From the NCBI RefSeq assembly GCF_963583255.1, contig NC_084807.1:19662072-19726071 (forward strand): DNA of 64,000 nt. The letters run 5' to 3'. Below are positions 1 through 11,989 of the stretch, one piece after another. The notes below the pieces were generated by a model, which saw only the letters and a program-made list of their open reading frames with translations, did not search any database and had not been told where the DNA came from. Made by a program: the position numbers and the translations under genes. How positions within the stretch are numbered: position 1 is the first letter of the stretch; every line of letters starts with the position of its first letter. The DNA comes from Pyrus communis. Lineage: Eukaryota; Streptophyta; Magnoliopsida; Rosales; Rosaceae.

Positions 1-3000
1 AAGAATATGAGGAGTTGGGTTTTGAAGACGAGCAGGAGGTTGTCGAAAACCATATGTCTGCCCCATTTCTGTATCCCACGATTAGAACCAGTGGGAAGAA
101 TGAAGATCGAGACTTTCAGGGGCATAACGGTCAACAGCAGCAGGAGCAGCACCAGTTTGCCATACTCGACATTTTGGTGGCGGCTCTGAGGAAGTCTTTG
201 ATAACTTGCAGCGTGGAGAGGGATGACGTGGCATCGTCTATCGACATCAGTTCTCCGACTGAGGTGAGGCATGTCTCGCATGTCACTTTTGATAGGTTTA
301 ATGGGTTTCTGGGTTTGCCTACTGAGCTCGAGCCTGAGGTCCCCATGAAGGCGCCAAGTGCCAGGTCAGAGCCCAACTCCTTTTTTCTTTTTCCAATTTT
401 CTCCCTTGGAATTTGTTGATGATATAATTGTGGGATTTTCGGAATTTGTGAAGTGACTTTATGTGGAATTTTGGAACTTTGGATTTCTTTGAAGTACCAG
501 TTGTCTGAATTTGAAAACTTTGACTTATTGAAGTTTGGGAGTTTCTATGTCACACATCAAACTCGTGAACATGTCACACATCAAAGTATAGTAGAATTTT
601 TGTTAAAGTTCATTCGTACTTGCATTTCGTTTATGTTTGTTTTTCCTAATTGTTGTCCTTTTTGTAGTGAAAATGGAAAAATCTAGTGGCATTATATTGT
701 TATTTTGCAAACTTGCAAATTGGTTTTTACGATTTTTTTTGGTATCCCGGCTTGTATAGGTTGGTCCATTTTATTCTCGATACACAAGAACAGTTATCAT
801 AAGATGGTTTCTTGTCCAACAGAAACGGTTTGAACGAGGTTGTGAATCCCCTTCTTTGCGTCAGTCACAAGTTCCGTTACTTCCTTAATCGATCTCCGCA
901 AGAACAGAGTTTTACTGTACTTAGAATTGCCTGTGATTTTAGATTCATATGTGGGAGGGAATTTAGAGGTTAAAAAAGGATGACGATATGGATTTTGGGA
1001 AGTACAAAGATGTGATTCGGACAGAGGCAATCGAGTTCAATTGTTTTACATTTACAGACCGAATAACATCTGCTTCCTGCTGTATGCCTGTACGGCAGCT
1101 TTTGTTTTATCCTGCCTTGTTCTTATTTTGGATAGGGACTTAGGCGGATAAGGGAAAGTAACATGGAGGATTTATTGTTTTAGTTTTAGGTTTATAAATG
1201 TTGGGTGAACTGGTTCCAATCGTCAATGCAAACCATTTGGTCCCTTCAATTTGTAGTGGCAATGTTTGAAAATGACCTTATCTTGCAAATTGAATTGCAT
1301 AGGGTAGCACAATCATTTGATCTTTCGGTGTTGTTTTGGAATAATCGTTTCTTTGCGTAGTTTTTTCCTTTTGCTTTTGATTAGCATGTTGTCCTACCAA
1401 ATTTATATCTGAAGGCAGATTCGGGTAACAATGTATACGGGATCCTGCGAGATGGAACTTTCTGCATCAGCAGTTTTAATACATGTTCGGCATCAAACCA
1501 TTTTGTCCTAACGTATGTGTTTGTGTACCATTCTATTTGATTAATGCCTAATGGGATACACGATCCTTGTCATGCAGTGCAAGTGTGTTTGGGGTCTCTG
1601 CCAAGTCGATGCAGTGTTCTTTTGATAATAACGGCAACAGTGTGCCAACGATACTTCTTATGATGCAAAAGCGATTGTATTCAGGAGGAGGCCTTAAAGT
1701 AAGTTGGTATTTCAAATTAGTAGCTAAGATTTACTTTCATGCTTCTCAGCACCTTGTAACAGAACTGAAGGTTGTATTTCATTATTTTCCGTCTTAAAGG
1801 CGGAAGGAATATTCAGAATAACCGCCGAAAATGATCAAGAAGAGCGTCTTCGTGACCAGTTGAACAAAGGCATCGTGCCGCATGGAATTGATGTTCATTG
1901 TATAGCAGGGTTGATAAAGGTAAAGCATATTTGACATTTCTAAGTGAAACTCCTACATATGCATTTGTATGCTTATTGGAATAAACAGCCACCGTCTCCT
2001 TCAGGATGTTTAGTAATGTTAAAGATGTTTCTGGATTTTCAGTTGCCTCTTCAAGCTTTCAAAATCGTGTAGTGTCTAGATATTTAATGACCCTTTTTTA
2101 ACTAAACCTTTCATTTATGATATCTAAACCTTATGTTCTATAGTTCTTGGTTTGTGCTCCTTTTTCTCGCTTTTCGTTCTCAACTTCTTTTTCATCTTTT
2201 TTCTCCCCTTCTTAAACCCTGTAGGCATGGTTTAGAGAGCTTCCTACAAGGGTACTTGATTCACTCACACCAGAACAGGTGTTGCGCTGCAACACAGAAG
2301 ATGACTGCACCGAACTTGTGAAGACGCTTCCTCCAACAGAAGCTTCACTGCTTGATTGGGCTATCAATTTGATGGCAGATGTTGCACAGAACGAAGAGCA
2401 CAATAAGATGAATGCACGCAACATTGCTATGGTTTTTGCACCTAACATGACCGAGGTTTGTAGCCTTTGGTTTCACAAGTTTGTTTATTGTTCTACATGT
2501 GAAATGTCTGTGGTTGTGATATGCAGTTTTCCTTGTTTACTTTAAAACTTTGTTCATTTTGAATAATGGTCAAGCTTGATGATAATTTTAGCTTTGAAGT
2601 AGAACTACTGCTAATGATATCGACCAGCGTCAATCTCCTTGGCCCTCAAGGTGGGTCACGAACAAATATAAGCTTTGCTATGGACTAAACAAGATTTTTT
2701 GCTGCAGATGGCAGATCCTTTGACTGCATTAATACACGCCGTGCAAGTTATGAATTTCCTCAAGACACTGATCTTAAAGATCCTACGCGAGAGAGAGGAA
2801 TCAGCTGCGGAGGCTATATTGCACTCATCATGCTCTAACCACAACAGACAAACTATGTATTCATTTATGGGTGAATCTTTTGGTCATGATAGCTCATTCA
2901 TAACCGCCACTTTGGACAGTCCAAAAGCTGACATCGACGAGAAACTTTGGTGCTCTCCGGTAATGACTGATGAGGAAGATGAACTCGAGTCCACTTCACA

Positions 3001-3205
3001 CAGCAGCGCATCTACTAAATGTGTACTCGAGTGTTCAGAAAATGAATGTAGAAATGGATACGAAGCTGGAGATTGGTTGAGTTTGAGGAAAGGAGTGCGG
3101 AAGCTATGCAGCCACCCGGTGTTTCAGTTGAGTAAGCCGGCTAAGAAGACTGCGAATCTTGAGATTGTAAATGCTAGGGGAGAAGGCGGAGAAGCATGGG
3201 CATAG
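1..3205 (+). CDS. Rop GTPase-activating protein with CRIB and RhoGAP domains (5' end outside window)
   Basis: Speeds GTP hydrolysis on plant Rho (Rop) GTPases, which control polar growth, the cytoskeleton and defence signalling. Exons with GT-AG borders: 3-364 (frame begins at base 3), 1578-1698, 1800-1919, 2225-2455, 2708-3205 (TAG stop). Exon 1 encodes an acidic N-terminal part and a CRIB Rop-binding motif (ISSPTEVRHVSHVTFDRF) ending in PMKAPSA. Exons 2-5 make the RhoGAP domain: SVFGVSAKSMQCSFD, the catalytic arginine finger in AEGIFRIT (exon 3), NIAMVFAPNMTE (exon 4) and MADPLTALIHAVQVMNFLK (exon 5). The tail is Ser/Glu-rich and low-complexity. The CRIB plus RhoGAP pair is specific to plant RopGAPs. 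All splice phases join cleanly and no break is seen. The start codon and promoter lie left of the window, so the full N-terminus is unknown. Confidence 0.93.
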
Positions 3206-3833
3206 AGAAATGGGAAGCAGAGGAGTCTGTTTTTGTTTATATGATTGTGGTTTGTGTAAACATTTCATAGTATAGGTGTTAGCATTTTGTTTTGTTCTTC
3301 TAGTCAGATAAAAGGTTTGGAAGGAACTAATTAGAGGTTTGAAAAGGGTAGTGAGCTCTTCTGTATGATTTGATTCACAACTTTGTGTGATTTTAATAAC
3401 AATGTTGGAGATTTGATAAACAATAGGAATGTTGGAGCTTCATAACAAATACAGGAAGGGGTCCTCATTTTTGGAAAAAAAATGGGGATTAATTGTAGGG
3501 CTCACTCTACATTGAACTTCAACGGTTCAAACCGTCTATTTTGTGAGTCTCGATTCATAGATTATCTTTGCAAAAATTCAATTCAATCCGAAATCATTTG
3601 CCATTTTAATTATAACAATACAATTTCATTGTTTCTTATAGAACAAAGTGTTCGTCAATTTCTTTGAACTCAATCAGATGTCTCAAATATTTCCGATTTG
3701 GCTAATACTTTGCAAGGATGATCTTAAGAGGTGCAAACTAAAGAATAACTGGTTCTAATCGTTGAAGTTCGTTGTAATGTAAGCCTTGCAACTAATTCTC
3801 ATTTAAAAAGAAAAAAAGAGAACACTTTCCTTT
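3206..3833. other. 3' flank of the RopGAP gene, no further gene
   Basis: The first ~200 bases are probably the 3' untranslated region: T-rich, with TTTTAATAAC-type A/T motifs near 3395 that could act as polyadenylation elements. The rest is AT-rich with no credible coding sequence. Confidence 0.4.
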
Positions 3834-4249
3834 AGAGGAAAACTAATGAAAATGGTTTGAAAAATTTTAGTTTTAATAAAAAAACCATGTTATAAGTTTT
3901 GTTTAATGATTAGTACAAGGCCCATATTAAAGTAGTCCAACTAAAAATGGCCCAACTATAATAAATTATGATTTGTCGATTTTACCCTAACTTTTTAAGG
4001 TTGAGTTCTAGATTTTTGTCGTTAATGGAGTTCATCGTTGTTTTGCAGACCTTCTTTTTCTTTGAAACAAAAATGTAGATCCTCATGCTATTTAATTTAT
4101 ATTTTGTATTATTTCGTTGAAATGTAATCGTCGTTATTATTCATAGTGTATTCGAGGTACTGTTTTTCAATTTTTCTTCGTCATTGGAGTTCATCGTTTG
4201 TTTCTCCAGAAAATAAATTTGAGATCTGCATGCTATTCAATAATAACGA

Positions 4250-4570
4250 CGGGTCACTGTTTCTGGACTGTAAAAATAAACTCTTTCTGGATTTTAAGTA
4301 ACACTGTTTTTAGAATCTAAATCACTGTTTTTGGAATCTAAGTTAATGTTTCTGGAATCTAAGTCACTGTTTCTGGATCTAAATGAAATAGACACACTGT
4401 TTCTTAAATGTAAGTTAGAAAAGAAATAGTGAAATTCACTGTATTTGGAAAGCAAATTAAGCACCTTGTTTCTTAAATATAATCAACTGATGCATGAAAG
4501 AAAAGAAACAGTCAAAGGTTAAAACATAGACTGTTTTTGAAATTTAAATCACTGTTTTTGGAATTTAAGT
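4250..4570. repeat. Degenerate short tandem repeat, CACTGTTTYTGGAATCTAAGT-like
   Basis: About ten irregular copies of a ~20-25 base unit (variants of CACTGTTTCTGGAATCTAAGT) follow one another with substitutions and small indels. The same word returns in the outer arms of the adjacent hairpin, suggesting both arose by local duplication. Confidence 0.6.
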
Positions 4571-4580
4571 TACCATTTCT

Positions 4581-4669
4581 GGATTTTTGTTATTTTCTTT
4601 CCAGATACAGTGTTTGTTTGTGCACAGACAAAACAAACACTGTATTTGGAAAGAAAATAACAAAAATCC
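4581..4669. repeat. Near-perfect 36-bp inverted repeat (hairpin)
   Basis: The left arm 4581-4616 is the reverse complement of the right arm 4634-4669 with one mismatch (G at 4603 region versus A), separated by a 17-base loop. Weaker pairing continues outward for about 18 bases on each side. A transcript would form a long, almost perfect stem, as in young inverted-repeat loci or MITE-derived small-RNA precursors. No transcription is visible from sequence. Confidence 0.8.
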
Positions 4670-5244
4670 AAAAACAGTGTTATGTTTTGGGTTTTTCATA
4701 AATAGTTTTATGTTTTGGTTATTTTTTTTCCCGACACTTTTTCGTCGGTTTATGCTATTAAACTTCCTTGAACTTGTTTCGACGACTTTGTTCTGATGAA
4801 TACTTCCTTTTTGTACTTTGATTTAGTTGTTTTTGAAATGGGGAATTCGATTTGATAGGAAGACATGGAGTTATTATGACGGTTTCGTGCTGTGTTGAGG
4901 TTGGTGAAGAGTCAGGATAATATCGAATTAGGGGTATTTATGTAAGTATAGATTTGTAACGGGTTGGGCTTGTAAGTTTGACCCGTGGACAATAGTTTTG
5001 GATAGTTTTTTATTAAACTTTGAGTCATTTTGGTTAAATAACATTTTGAGATGATTTTTGATTAAATATTTGTTGGCCTATGCCCTTTTCATTAAAACTC
5101 CATTCCTTCAAGGGTCTCCTGCAACAAATGCCAATTGGTTGCTTTCATGGTCAAAGCCCAATTCATTTTCTTATGTTATATTTCCTTTGAACGAGCTCAA
5201 AACAACAAAGCCTTAAAAGGAAAAAGAAAACTCAGAACAAGGCT

Positions 5245-5460
5245 TTAGGATATGCTTCAGTTTTGCAAGCCGAGGCTGCAGGCCTTAAACATGGTCTTCT
5301 TTTGGGCATCAAGGTTGGGTCTCGAACATATTCAGGTGGAAGGAGATTCACAGGTTTTCATCAACATAATTAACGGCAAAGCGCAAATTTTTTGGAGAAT
5401 TATATCTGTCGTATAAAGATTTCAAATATCTACATGCCAAAGTCAAGCGTATCTTTCAAG
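5245..5460 (+). pseudogene. Frameshifted plant RNase H-like (RVT_3) fragment
   Basis: One frame reads GYASVLQAEAAGLKHGLLLG. After a one-base shift near 5322 it continues as IQVEGDSQVFINIINGKAQI and FWRI. This matches the C-terminal half of the RNase H-like domain found in plant LINEs and in domesticated RVT_3 proteins, with EA(A/L)GL and the catalytic-type EGDS motif. There is no start, the frame is broken and no RT lies upstream, so it is a relic. Confidence 0.7.
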
Positions 5461-5499
5461 AAGCCAATATGGCAGATAATGCAGTGGTTCCAAAATAGG

Positions 5500-7490
5500 A
5501 CAACATTATCATCATAATTATATTTGGTTCTCACAGTTTCCTAGTGGTATTAAAGATACATGTACCATGTTATATATAAATGATATTCGCTTTCTCCTGC
5601 CATCTTAATTTTGACATTTGATTTGTTCAGCAATGGCTAAAAGAGGAAGGGGTGTGTAGGAGAAGAAAAATGATGTGCATAAATCATCATATATATAAAC
5701 GATATTCTATTTTAAGCTAATCTAAATTGCAAAGAGAGTTCAAACTTGGGTGCATAAAAAGAGCATATTTATTCTAACTAACGTGACATTGCTTTTCTTT
5801 TAAGTGAACAATAACGAGGATATATAGTATTTTTGGGGATAAGAATTTGATTATGGGAAGTGACGTTGCATGCTCAATTAAGGTTTGGATCTTGATTCAT
5901 CCCCAAATCTTTGACATAAGATATTCTAAATTAGTTTATTACAATTATTTAGACAATCAATAGCTTTGTCTTTCTTAGACACAATCACTCTAATTACAAT
6001 ATAATTGTTAAGATTACTGCTACCTAAACTTCACCTTCATGGAATTTTTAAGGTAATAACATATAAAATTTTCCTCAGAACCACAAGCAAAATTTTATAT
6101 TCAAACGTATACACCACGATTATGCTTAAAAATCGTGGCTATGATAAGCAGTATTTTTCTCCAATAGCTATTAGGCCTCGTTTGATACATGATTGACTTA
6201 GCCAAAACTATTCACTATTGAAGAGATTTTAAAAGAAGAAATGGACGGCAATTTCCTTATTTTTCCAAGTTGAAAGTTACTCATGAAGAAAAATGTCCCT
6301 ACTAATCCTTACAAAAATGGTAGGATTAAAAGTGAAAAGTACTTCATGAGCAATAAAATAAGGAGTTTGTCATATATTTCTTCCTTTAAAATACCTTTAA
6401 TATAGTAAATAGTCATATCCAAGTCAATCCTCTCTAACCTAATTCTGTTGAAGTCTCGCCAAGATATATGTAGACCTTTACTCCAAAAACCCAATTTTGT
6501 TTCCTCTTTCCATATTTTTATTTGCATCTCACGAGCTGCAAACAAAGCAGGCTTTAAGGTTTTGAGTTTTCTAGACCTTATACTGAGGGGATCTAGTAAA
6601 AGAACCCCATGCACATAAGATTGAAGGGCACTTTTGAAAGAATTTTCTTCTTGTCTAGGTTTTCATGTTGTTAGTGGTAATTTGAGGGATGAGTTCAGTC
6701 TAAAAACTTGGGTTAGGGGCGGAGTTACATGAAGTTTGAGTGGAAGAGAATCAATTGCCCTTCTACCCATCTAAACGTACCGAAAAGTAAACTGTTCTTT
6801 GGTTATTTTGGGGGCTGCACAACTGATTTGTACTGGAGAAACGAGTTGTGAGATAAACACTATTTTTTGTAAGTGCTCTTTTCATTGTGGTGGATCTCCT
6901 TCTTCGCCTCCAAACTGAATGCATCTAGGCTCACTAAACGCGAAATAGCATAAAACTTGGTGTTCTTTGGTTTTTTTTCTTCACTAATATATCTCTTGCC
7001 TAGTTGTTACTTCTCTTACACATTGCATGTATAGGCTGACAAAGGTTTGGTTATGATCTGGTGTTGTATTTGTATATCAACAAGAGCAAGATATAGCTTT
7101 GGAGGAGAAATATGTAGACGCAAACTACGTTTATGGTATTTGTTAGGGCATGGCATGCCAACTGTAAACTCGAAAAATAACCAAACCAAATCGTTTGGGT
7201 TGGTTTTCTTTTGTCCATTGGGTTTATAAAATTGGACTAAACCGGAAAAATCAATTCGTACGCGGTTTTGAATTTTACAGACCATGAGTTAACTGTAAAA
7301 ATCTGTCCCCATTAACTGAAACTAATTTTGAGCTCTGTTCCCAGAAAAAAAAAACATGTCATGATATGATTGGATTAACCGTAGTTTTTGAACAAGAAAA
7401 ACATGGCATAATATGATTGGGCATATTATTATGAAACTAGATTGATCTATACGGAAAAAGTTGACAAGGACACAACTTTTAATAATTGAA
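5500..7490. other. AT-rich intergenic DNA, nothing recognised
   Basis: About 2 kb with no recognisable gene, RNA or well-bounded repeat. A 101-codon minus-strand frame at 6309-6614 and an 89-codon frame at 7016-7285 have no family signature and look like chance ORFs. Confidence 0.5.
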
Positions 7491-7494
7491 AAAA

Positions 7495-7685
7495 GAGATA
7501 CGATACTCGTCGGATCTTTTTTGTGAAGATTCTAAATATCCTTCAGTTTTGTCCGTTTATTATACATCGTGTGGTTAGTTTTCGTCAGATACTATTTATG
7601 TTTATTTTAAATAATATAATTTAAAATAATTTCTGACCGTATGATGTATAATGAAAGAACAAGATTGAAGGATCCTATCTCTTGA
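7495..7685. mobile_element. Degenerate MITE with inverted ends
   Basis: The inner left sequence ATACATCGTGTGGTTAG (near 7562) is mirrored by CTGACCGTATGATGTAT (near 7635). The outer ends AGATACGATACTCG / GGATCCTATCTCTT also pair loosely around an AT-rich centre. The pattern matches a short GGATCC-rich MITE family that I associate with Rosaceae. The copy is old and diverged. Confidence 0.55.
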
Positions 7686-7921
7686 AAAAAATTGGAAAAA
7701 GTTTGCCCCGAAGGGGCTTGAAGGTCATGACCTTAGAGAGTAATCTAAAGATCTCAGATTTGATGCGCGAGTTTACTAAATCTGTTGGATCAAATAAAAT
7801 CTTGTGTAGCTCTTAAAATTTAGCAAGCAACAATGTTAATTAATTTGTAGAGGCTGTTGAATATGCTCTAACATGTCAAATGTAAATATCAATTTTATCC
7901 ATATTTTTTTGGATGACTTTG

Positions 7922-8793
7922 GATGCGGTCCCTATTTATCAACGTTCTTTGATTGAAACCTTATTGGTTTTCGATTTTTGATTGAAGTCCTTGAAATTAA
8001 TGCAATAATGCATTTCTATGTAGGTTATTATAATTTTTAAATTAAAATTTGATATTTGTAGTTATTTATATTAATGAGATTTTAAATAAAATCCATAATT
8101 TGTTGAAAATATTAAAAGAAATTATACTTAAATAAAACCCATGATTTGTCATTACTTATATTAATGACATTTTACATACAAAAAATTGGTAATTTTATAC
8201 GATGCATTTTACATACAAAAAGTTGGTACATTTTATACAAAAAAAAAGGTGATACATTTTATATAATGGGTACATTTCATATAAAAAAAATAACGGGTAC
8301 ATTTTACACAAAAGAGATTGTACTTAAAAAAAAAAGGGTACATTTTACATATAACAAAGTGGTACCTTTTTTTAAGACAAATGGGTACATTATTAATAAA
8401 TTATGGGTATAAATAAAAGGTCAAAAAAATATGAATACAAATAAAAGTTTGAAAAATGTGGACACAAAAAGAAATTAATATATGGGTACAAACTAAATTG
8501 AATAGAAAATTGACACAATTTAAAAAAAGGGTTGCAAATTAAAATGGGTACAAACTAAAAATAAAAATATATGATACAAAATTTAGCCATAAATATAAAT
8601 ATATCAAATGTAACGTTCTAACACTAATTGAATAATTTAGAAATAAAATTTAATTATCTGGATATGTAAAATATTTTATTATTGAAATAATTAATGATGT
8701 TTATTAAAACCAAGGGACCTTGATTAAAATTTGAAAATGAATAAGGTTTCAATAAATAGAGTTAAAAAAAGAGGGATAAGAACCTAATTTCTC
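7922..8793. mobile_element. Non-autonomous TIR element with internal GGTACATTTTA repeats
   Basis: Inverted ends of about 65 bp: left GGTCCCTATTTATCAACG... (7928 on) against right ...AATAAATAGAGTTAAAAAAAG (ending near 8785), sharing GATTGAAACCTTATT and its complement AATAAGGTTTCAAT. The interior (about 8165-8580) holds roughly ten degenerate copies of GGGTACATTTTAYAT separated by A-runs. No coding capacity. Confidence 0.65.
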
Positions 8794-8827
8794 ATTCTTT
8801 ATATATATATATATATATGTAAAGGGA

Positions 8828-8940
8828 ATTGTTATTGGAACTCCAAAAATCTCATTCTACACTCCAAATTTTCTATATTAAGGAAGAAAAATACATTTGT
8901 GAGGAGTGTAGAATGAGATTTTTGGAATGTCAATAACACT
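8828..8940. mobile_element. Short MITE, 38-bp inverted repeats
   Basis: Left arm 8828-8865 and right arm 8903-8940 are reverse complements with about four mismatches (core CCAAAAATCTCATTCTACAC), around a 37-base AT-rich loop. It sits beside an (AT)n run at about 8802-8818. No target duplication was resolved. Confidence 0.75.
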
Positions 8941-9341
8941 TCGTGTAAAATTTCTCCATTTTATAATTGTACGAGGCGGAAAGCTCAAAACAAATTCCAG
9001 CGATGAAGTTTGGGGTGTATAGGAGTTGCTTTCAAGTTAAACTATAGTTCATTTGTTACTTGCATTAGCTAATTATGAAATACTTTTCAAGGTTTGTGCA
9101 GCATTTCAAAATGCCTTTATAAAACAGAAAATTAACTTAACTCATTAACAAAAAATTGGTGGCATATTTGCACAAAAGTTGAAGTTTAAATGGTATGCTG
9201 TAATCCAGATGATGTGGTTATTAGTGATTGGATTATTTCTTAAGTGTTGATTAACGTGTTTATTTCCTATTAATGATACATCATTTAGTTTGTAAATTTA
9301 ATTTAATATTTTGGTTCACTTAGCGTTAACTTATAAGTAAT

Positions 9342-9486
9342 GGGTAGTGCTATTCATCCACACCTTTTTACCTCTCATACACCCTTTTTAGTTTTTGTTC
9401 ATTGATCTTTAATTCATTTTATCCAACGACCGAAAATTGAGAGAAGTTTGTAAAAGGTACAAATAGGTATGTAGATAGCACCACCC
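9342..9486. mobile_element. hAT-like MITE with 8-bp target duplication
   Basis: Termini GGGTAGTGCTATTCAT and ATGTAGATAGCACCACCC are imperfect inverted repeats. The flanks TAAGTAAT (9334-9341) and TAAATAAT (9487-9494) differ at one base, consistent with an 8-bp hAT-type target-site duplication. Confidence 0.65.
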
Positions 9487-9494
9487 TAAATAAT

Positions 9495-10309
9495 AGTATA
9501 TACAGTGTGCAATCGATAATACATAAGATCTCCTTAACAAATTTCACATCTTTTTTTTTTTTTTTTTTACAATTATTCGTGATTTATCGTACGCTTCATA
9601 AGTGAGCTATATTATTCATGACTCGAGCTTTAACTGGTTTGAGGCTACACGCTTAAATGATATTACAAAGTGTTTTTTTTTGCACGGTATATAACATATT
9701 TTTTTGTAGTGAGATTTTGGATGATAAATGCACAAAATCAAAATAATTGAGGTAATAAGCACGTTGGTCAACATTTAAATAATAATTCAATCATCAATAA
9801 TCACGTCATATGGTTTACAAAATATAGTTTAAATTAGCGTTACCCTTTTTATCATTCAATCATATCATTTTCATTACGCACCTAATAGGTATCACTTATG
9901 AATGCAACTACAACCATACGAAACCGAACAAAATGTCACGCATTGTTCTTTTTCAAGTAATTAGTTGCTATTTATTTCAAATCTAATAGTATTAATCAAG
10001 CATCAAATGCCACTTTCATATTTTTTTTCTTACAATACCAAGCATCAAGCCATTAATAAAAGATCATTAAGTGTCATGTCAACGTTAATCACATAGTTAA
10101 ACATCAAATGACTAAATAATTAAGAATATAAAAATATCAACTCAAATTTAATCATAGCATAGTAAAATATATATTTAACTCTATAATGTTTAAAAAAAAA
10201 AAAAAAAAAAAACCTCTATAAGCCTATAAGCTTTGATCATCTATAAGATTTCGAAATTTACATTGTATAGTTTAATATATAGAGACCTAACCAATCAAAT
10301 TAAGTTTAT
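9495..10309. other. AT-rich 3' flank of the methyltransferase-like gene
   Basis: Contains homopolymer runs (T near 9550, A near 10195) and no recognisable gene. Bases next to 10309 are presumably the 3' untranslated region of the minus-strand gene. Confidence 0.4.
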
Positions 10310-11245
10310 TTAACTCGAGTCAATGACCCAATGCTGCCCATCAAACTTAATCTTAAGTCCATAAACTCGAGCAAATAAAGTTACCGCCCTTCTTACACCT
10401 CTGTTATCTGCCGCCGTAAAATAATCATGCCCGAATATTATTCCGCCAGGACGTAAAATCCGGTAGGCCCGGTTAATATCGGACCATGCCGAAATAAAAT
10501 CATGACCTGCATCCACTTCGATTAAGTCTCCAAACACGCCCATCTGGCAAAGCCAGTCAAGCCCCGCCCCGGTCGAAAACGGGACGGGCAAAACCGACTC
10601 CGTGGCGTTTACTGACACGACGTTCTGCAGGAATTGGTAAAGCAGAAGAACGTCGCCATTTAGGAGGCTGATGTCGCTAAATCGACCGCGGAAGCCAGGC
10701 CAGCCACGGAAGTCGTCGAGGCAAAGGATTTGGGTGGTGTTGAGGCCGAGTTGGTGGGTTAACTCCGCCATGTGGATGGCTGAGGCGCCGAGGAAGGTGC
10801 CAACTTCGATGATGGTTTGGGGTTTGAGTTTTTGGATGAGGTTTTGGAAAACGGCGCCTTTGGAGCCCCAGCCTTTGATGCGGCTACGGCGGAGGAGAGG
10901 AGCGGCGTGGGGAGGGGGGAAGTTGGTGAAGGGGGAGGTGGAGTTGAAGAGGTGGTCAAGGAGAGTTTGGCGGATGAGGTGAGGAGGGAGTGGGGGAGAG
11001 CAGTGAGTGGTGAGTAGGAAGTGGTCGAGGTTAGTTGGGAGGCTTGCTAGTTGGTGGAGTATGGGGGCGGAAGGAGGGAAAGAGGGGGGTGAGGAGGAGG
11101 TGGTGGGAGAAGAAGAGGAGTGGTAGCCTAGGGTAAAGGAGATGAGGAGGAGGAGGAGGTAGGCGATGGGTTTGGCTAGCTTTAATATTTTTTGGTGGTG
11201 GGGATGGTCTCCTCTCATGGCGGTGGGTGATTTTAGTAGATGCAT
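10310..11245 (-). CDS. Membrane-anchored SAM-dependent methyltransferase-like protein (Methyltransf_24 type)
   Basis: Intronless gene of 311 residues. Residues about 25-43 (IAYLLLLLISFTLGY) form a single signal-anchor/TM segment, followed by a Ser/Pro-rich stem, as in type II Golgi or ER proteins. The catalytic-fold domain follows: SAM-binding motif I in TIIEVGTFLGASAIHMAEL (about 145-162), LCLDDFRGWPGF (about 174-185), LIEVDAGHDFISAWSDINRA (241-260) and YRILRPGGIIFGHDY (261-275). This arrangement fits the Methyltransf_24 class-I methyltransferase-like family of land plants; the substrate is unknown. The first Met is used as start, but Met10 (11218) is also possible. The leader carries a long pyrimidine (CT) tract in the sense direction. 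GC content is much higher than the surroundings, as often seen in intronless plant genes. Confidence 0.88.
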   Translation of the reverse strand: MHLLKSPTAMRGDHPHHQKILKLAKPIAYLLLLLISFTLGYHSSSSPTTSSSPPSFPPSAPILHQLASLPTNLDHFLLTTHCSPPLPPHLIRQTLLDHLFNSTSPFTNFPPPHAAPLLRRSRIKGWGSKGAVFQNLIQKLKPQTIIEVGTFLGASAIHMAELTHQLGLNTTQILCLDDFRGWPGFRGRFSDISLLNGDVLLLYQFLQNVVSVNATESVLPVPFSTGAGLDWLCQMGVFGDLIEVDAGHDFISAWSDINRAYRILRPGGIIFGHDYFTAADNRGVRRAVTLFARVYGLKIKFDGQHWVIDSS

Positions 11246-11251
11246 TATGTT

Positions 11252-11318
11252 TTAGGAGAGAGAGGGAGAGAGAGAGAGAGAGGGAGAGAGAGAGAGAGAG
11301 AGGGAGAGAGGGATTGAG
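11252..11318. repeat. (GA)n microsatellite in the methyltransferase leader
   Basis: GA/GGGA repeats, read as CT/CCCT on the gene's sense strand, begin immediately upstream of the ATG. Such CT tracts are common in plant 5' leaders and core promoters (Y-patch-like) and are length-variable. Confidence 0.85.
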
Positions 11319-11399
11319 GGGGACTGATTCGAACTTAGACCAGGTGTTATGAAAACGACTGGAAAACGTCCTAAGACATGAATCTCCTTGCATGGGCTT

Positions 11400-11984
11400 A
11401 TAAGTAAATTGAGCTATTTTTCAATTAATTTTATGATGGGACTTGAACTTCTTCATAGTATCAAAGCAGGTTGTTTAACGTATGAAGCTCAACAGCCATA
11501 TGTGCTTCACATGATCACATCACCTCATTTGTCTTGCCCATGTGTTTGACTGGAAAATTCGCTAGAGAATGCGTGTTGACATGAATCCCACATTGATGAG
11601 AAGAGGAACCTTGCATGAGTTTATATGTTAGGCAAATCTCTATATTACCAATTATTTTTATTGTGCAAACTCAATCTTTTCGGTTTTGACATAGATATGT
11701 ACCGGGTGAGAGAAAAAGGTTTGAATTATAATGCATGATTACCATGGGAGATTTAAAAAACTAACCATTTTTACCACATTAATTTGATGCTTACTTGATA
11801 TACATTAAGGACATGTTTACCTAGACTTCCTCTAGTTGTTAATTTCCCTTTTAATAACTAGCTAGCAACCAGGACACGCTTTGTTTGTGCAATTAAATGT
11901 ACTTTTTTATTTTTTATTGTTTAAGGTATAATTGGAACATCCAAAAGTAGATTATAGAATGTGGCATTTTTGTATATGTTGCTC
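11400..11984. other. Intergenic DNA between the methyltransferase gene and the Copia element
   Basis: This would hold the promoter of the minus-strand methyltransferase gene. No clear TATA box could be assigned and no gene was seen. Confidence 0.35.
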
Positions 11985-11989
11985 GACCT

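Larger units (their letters stand above)
3834..5105. mobile_element. Candidate non-autonomous DNA element with degenerate inverted ends
   Basis: The left end (GGAAAACTAATGAAAATGG near 3837) resembles the reverse complement of the right end (CCCTTTTCATTAAAACTCC near 5090), about 70% over 20 bases. No transposase is encoded. Inside are many degenerate copies of a motif like CTGTTTCTGGAATCTAAGT (about 4250-4570) and a long hairpin at 4581-4669. The limits are approximate and no clear target-site duplication was found. Confidence 0.4.

Noticed and set aside
6309..6614. 101-codon ORF on the minus strand
   Set aside because: No recognisable family, AT-rich codon use, no splice or promoter context; probably chance.
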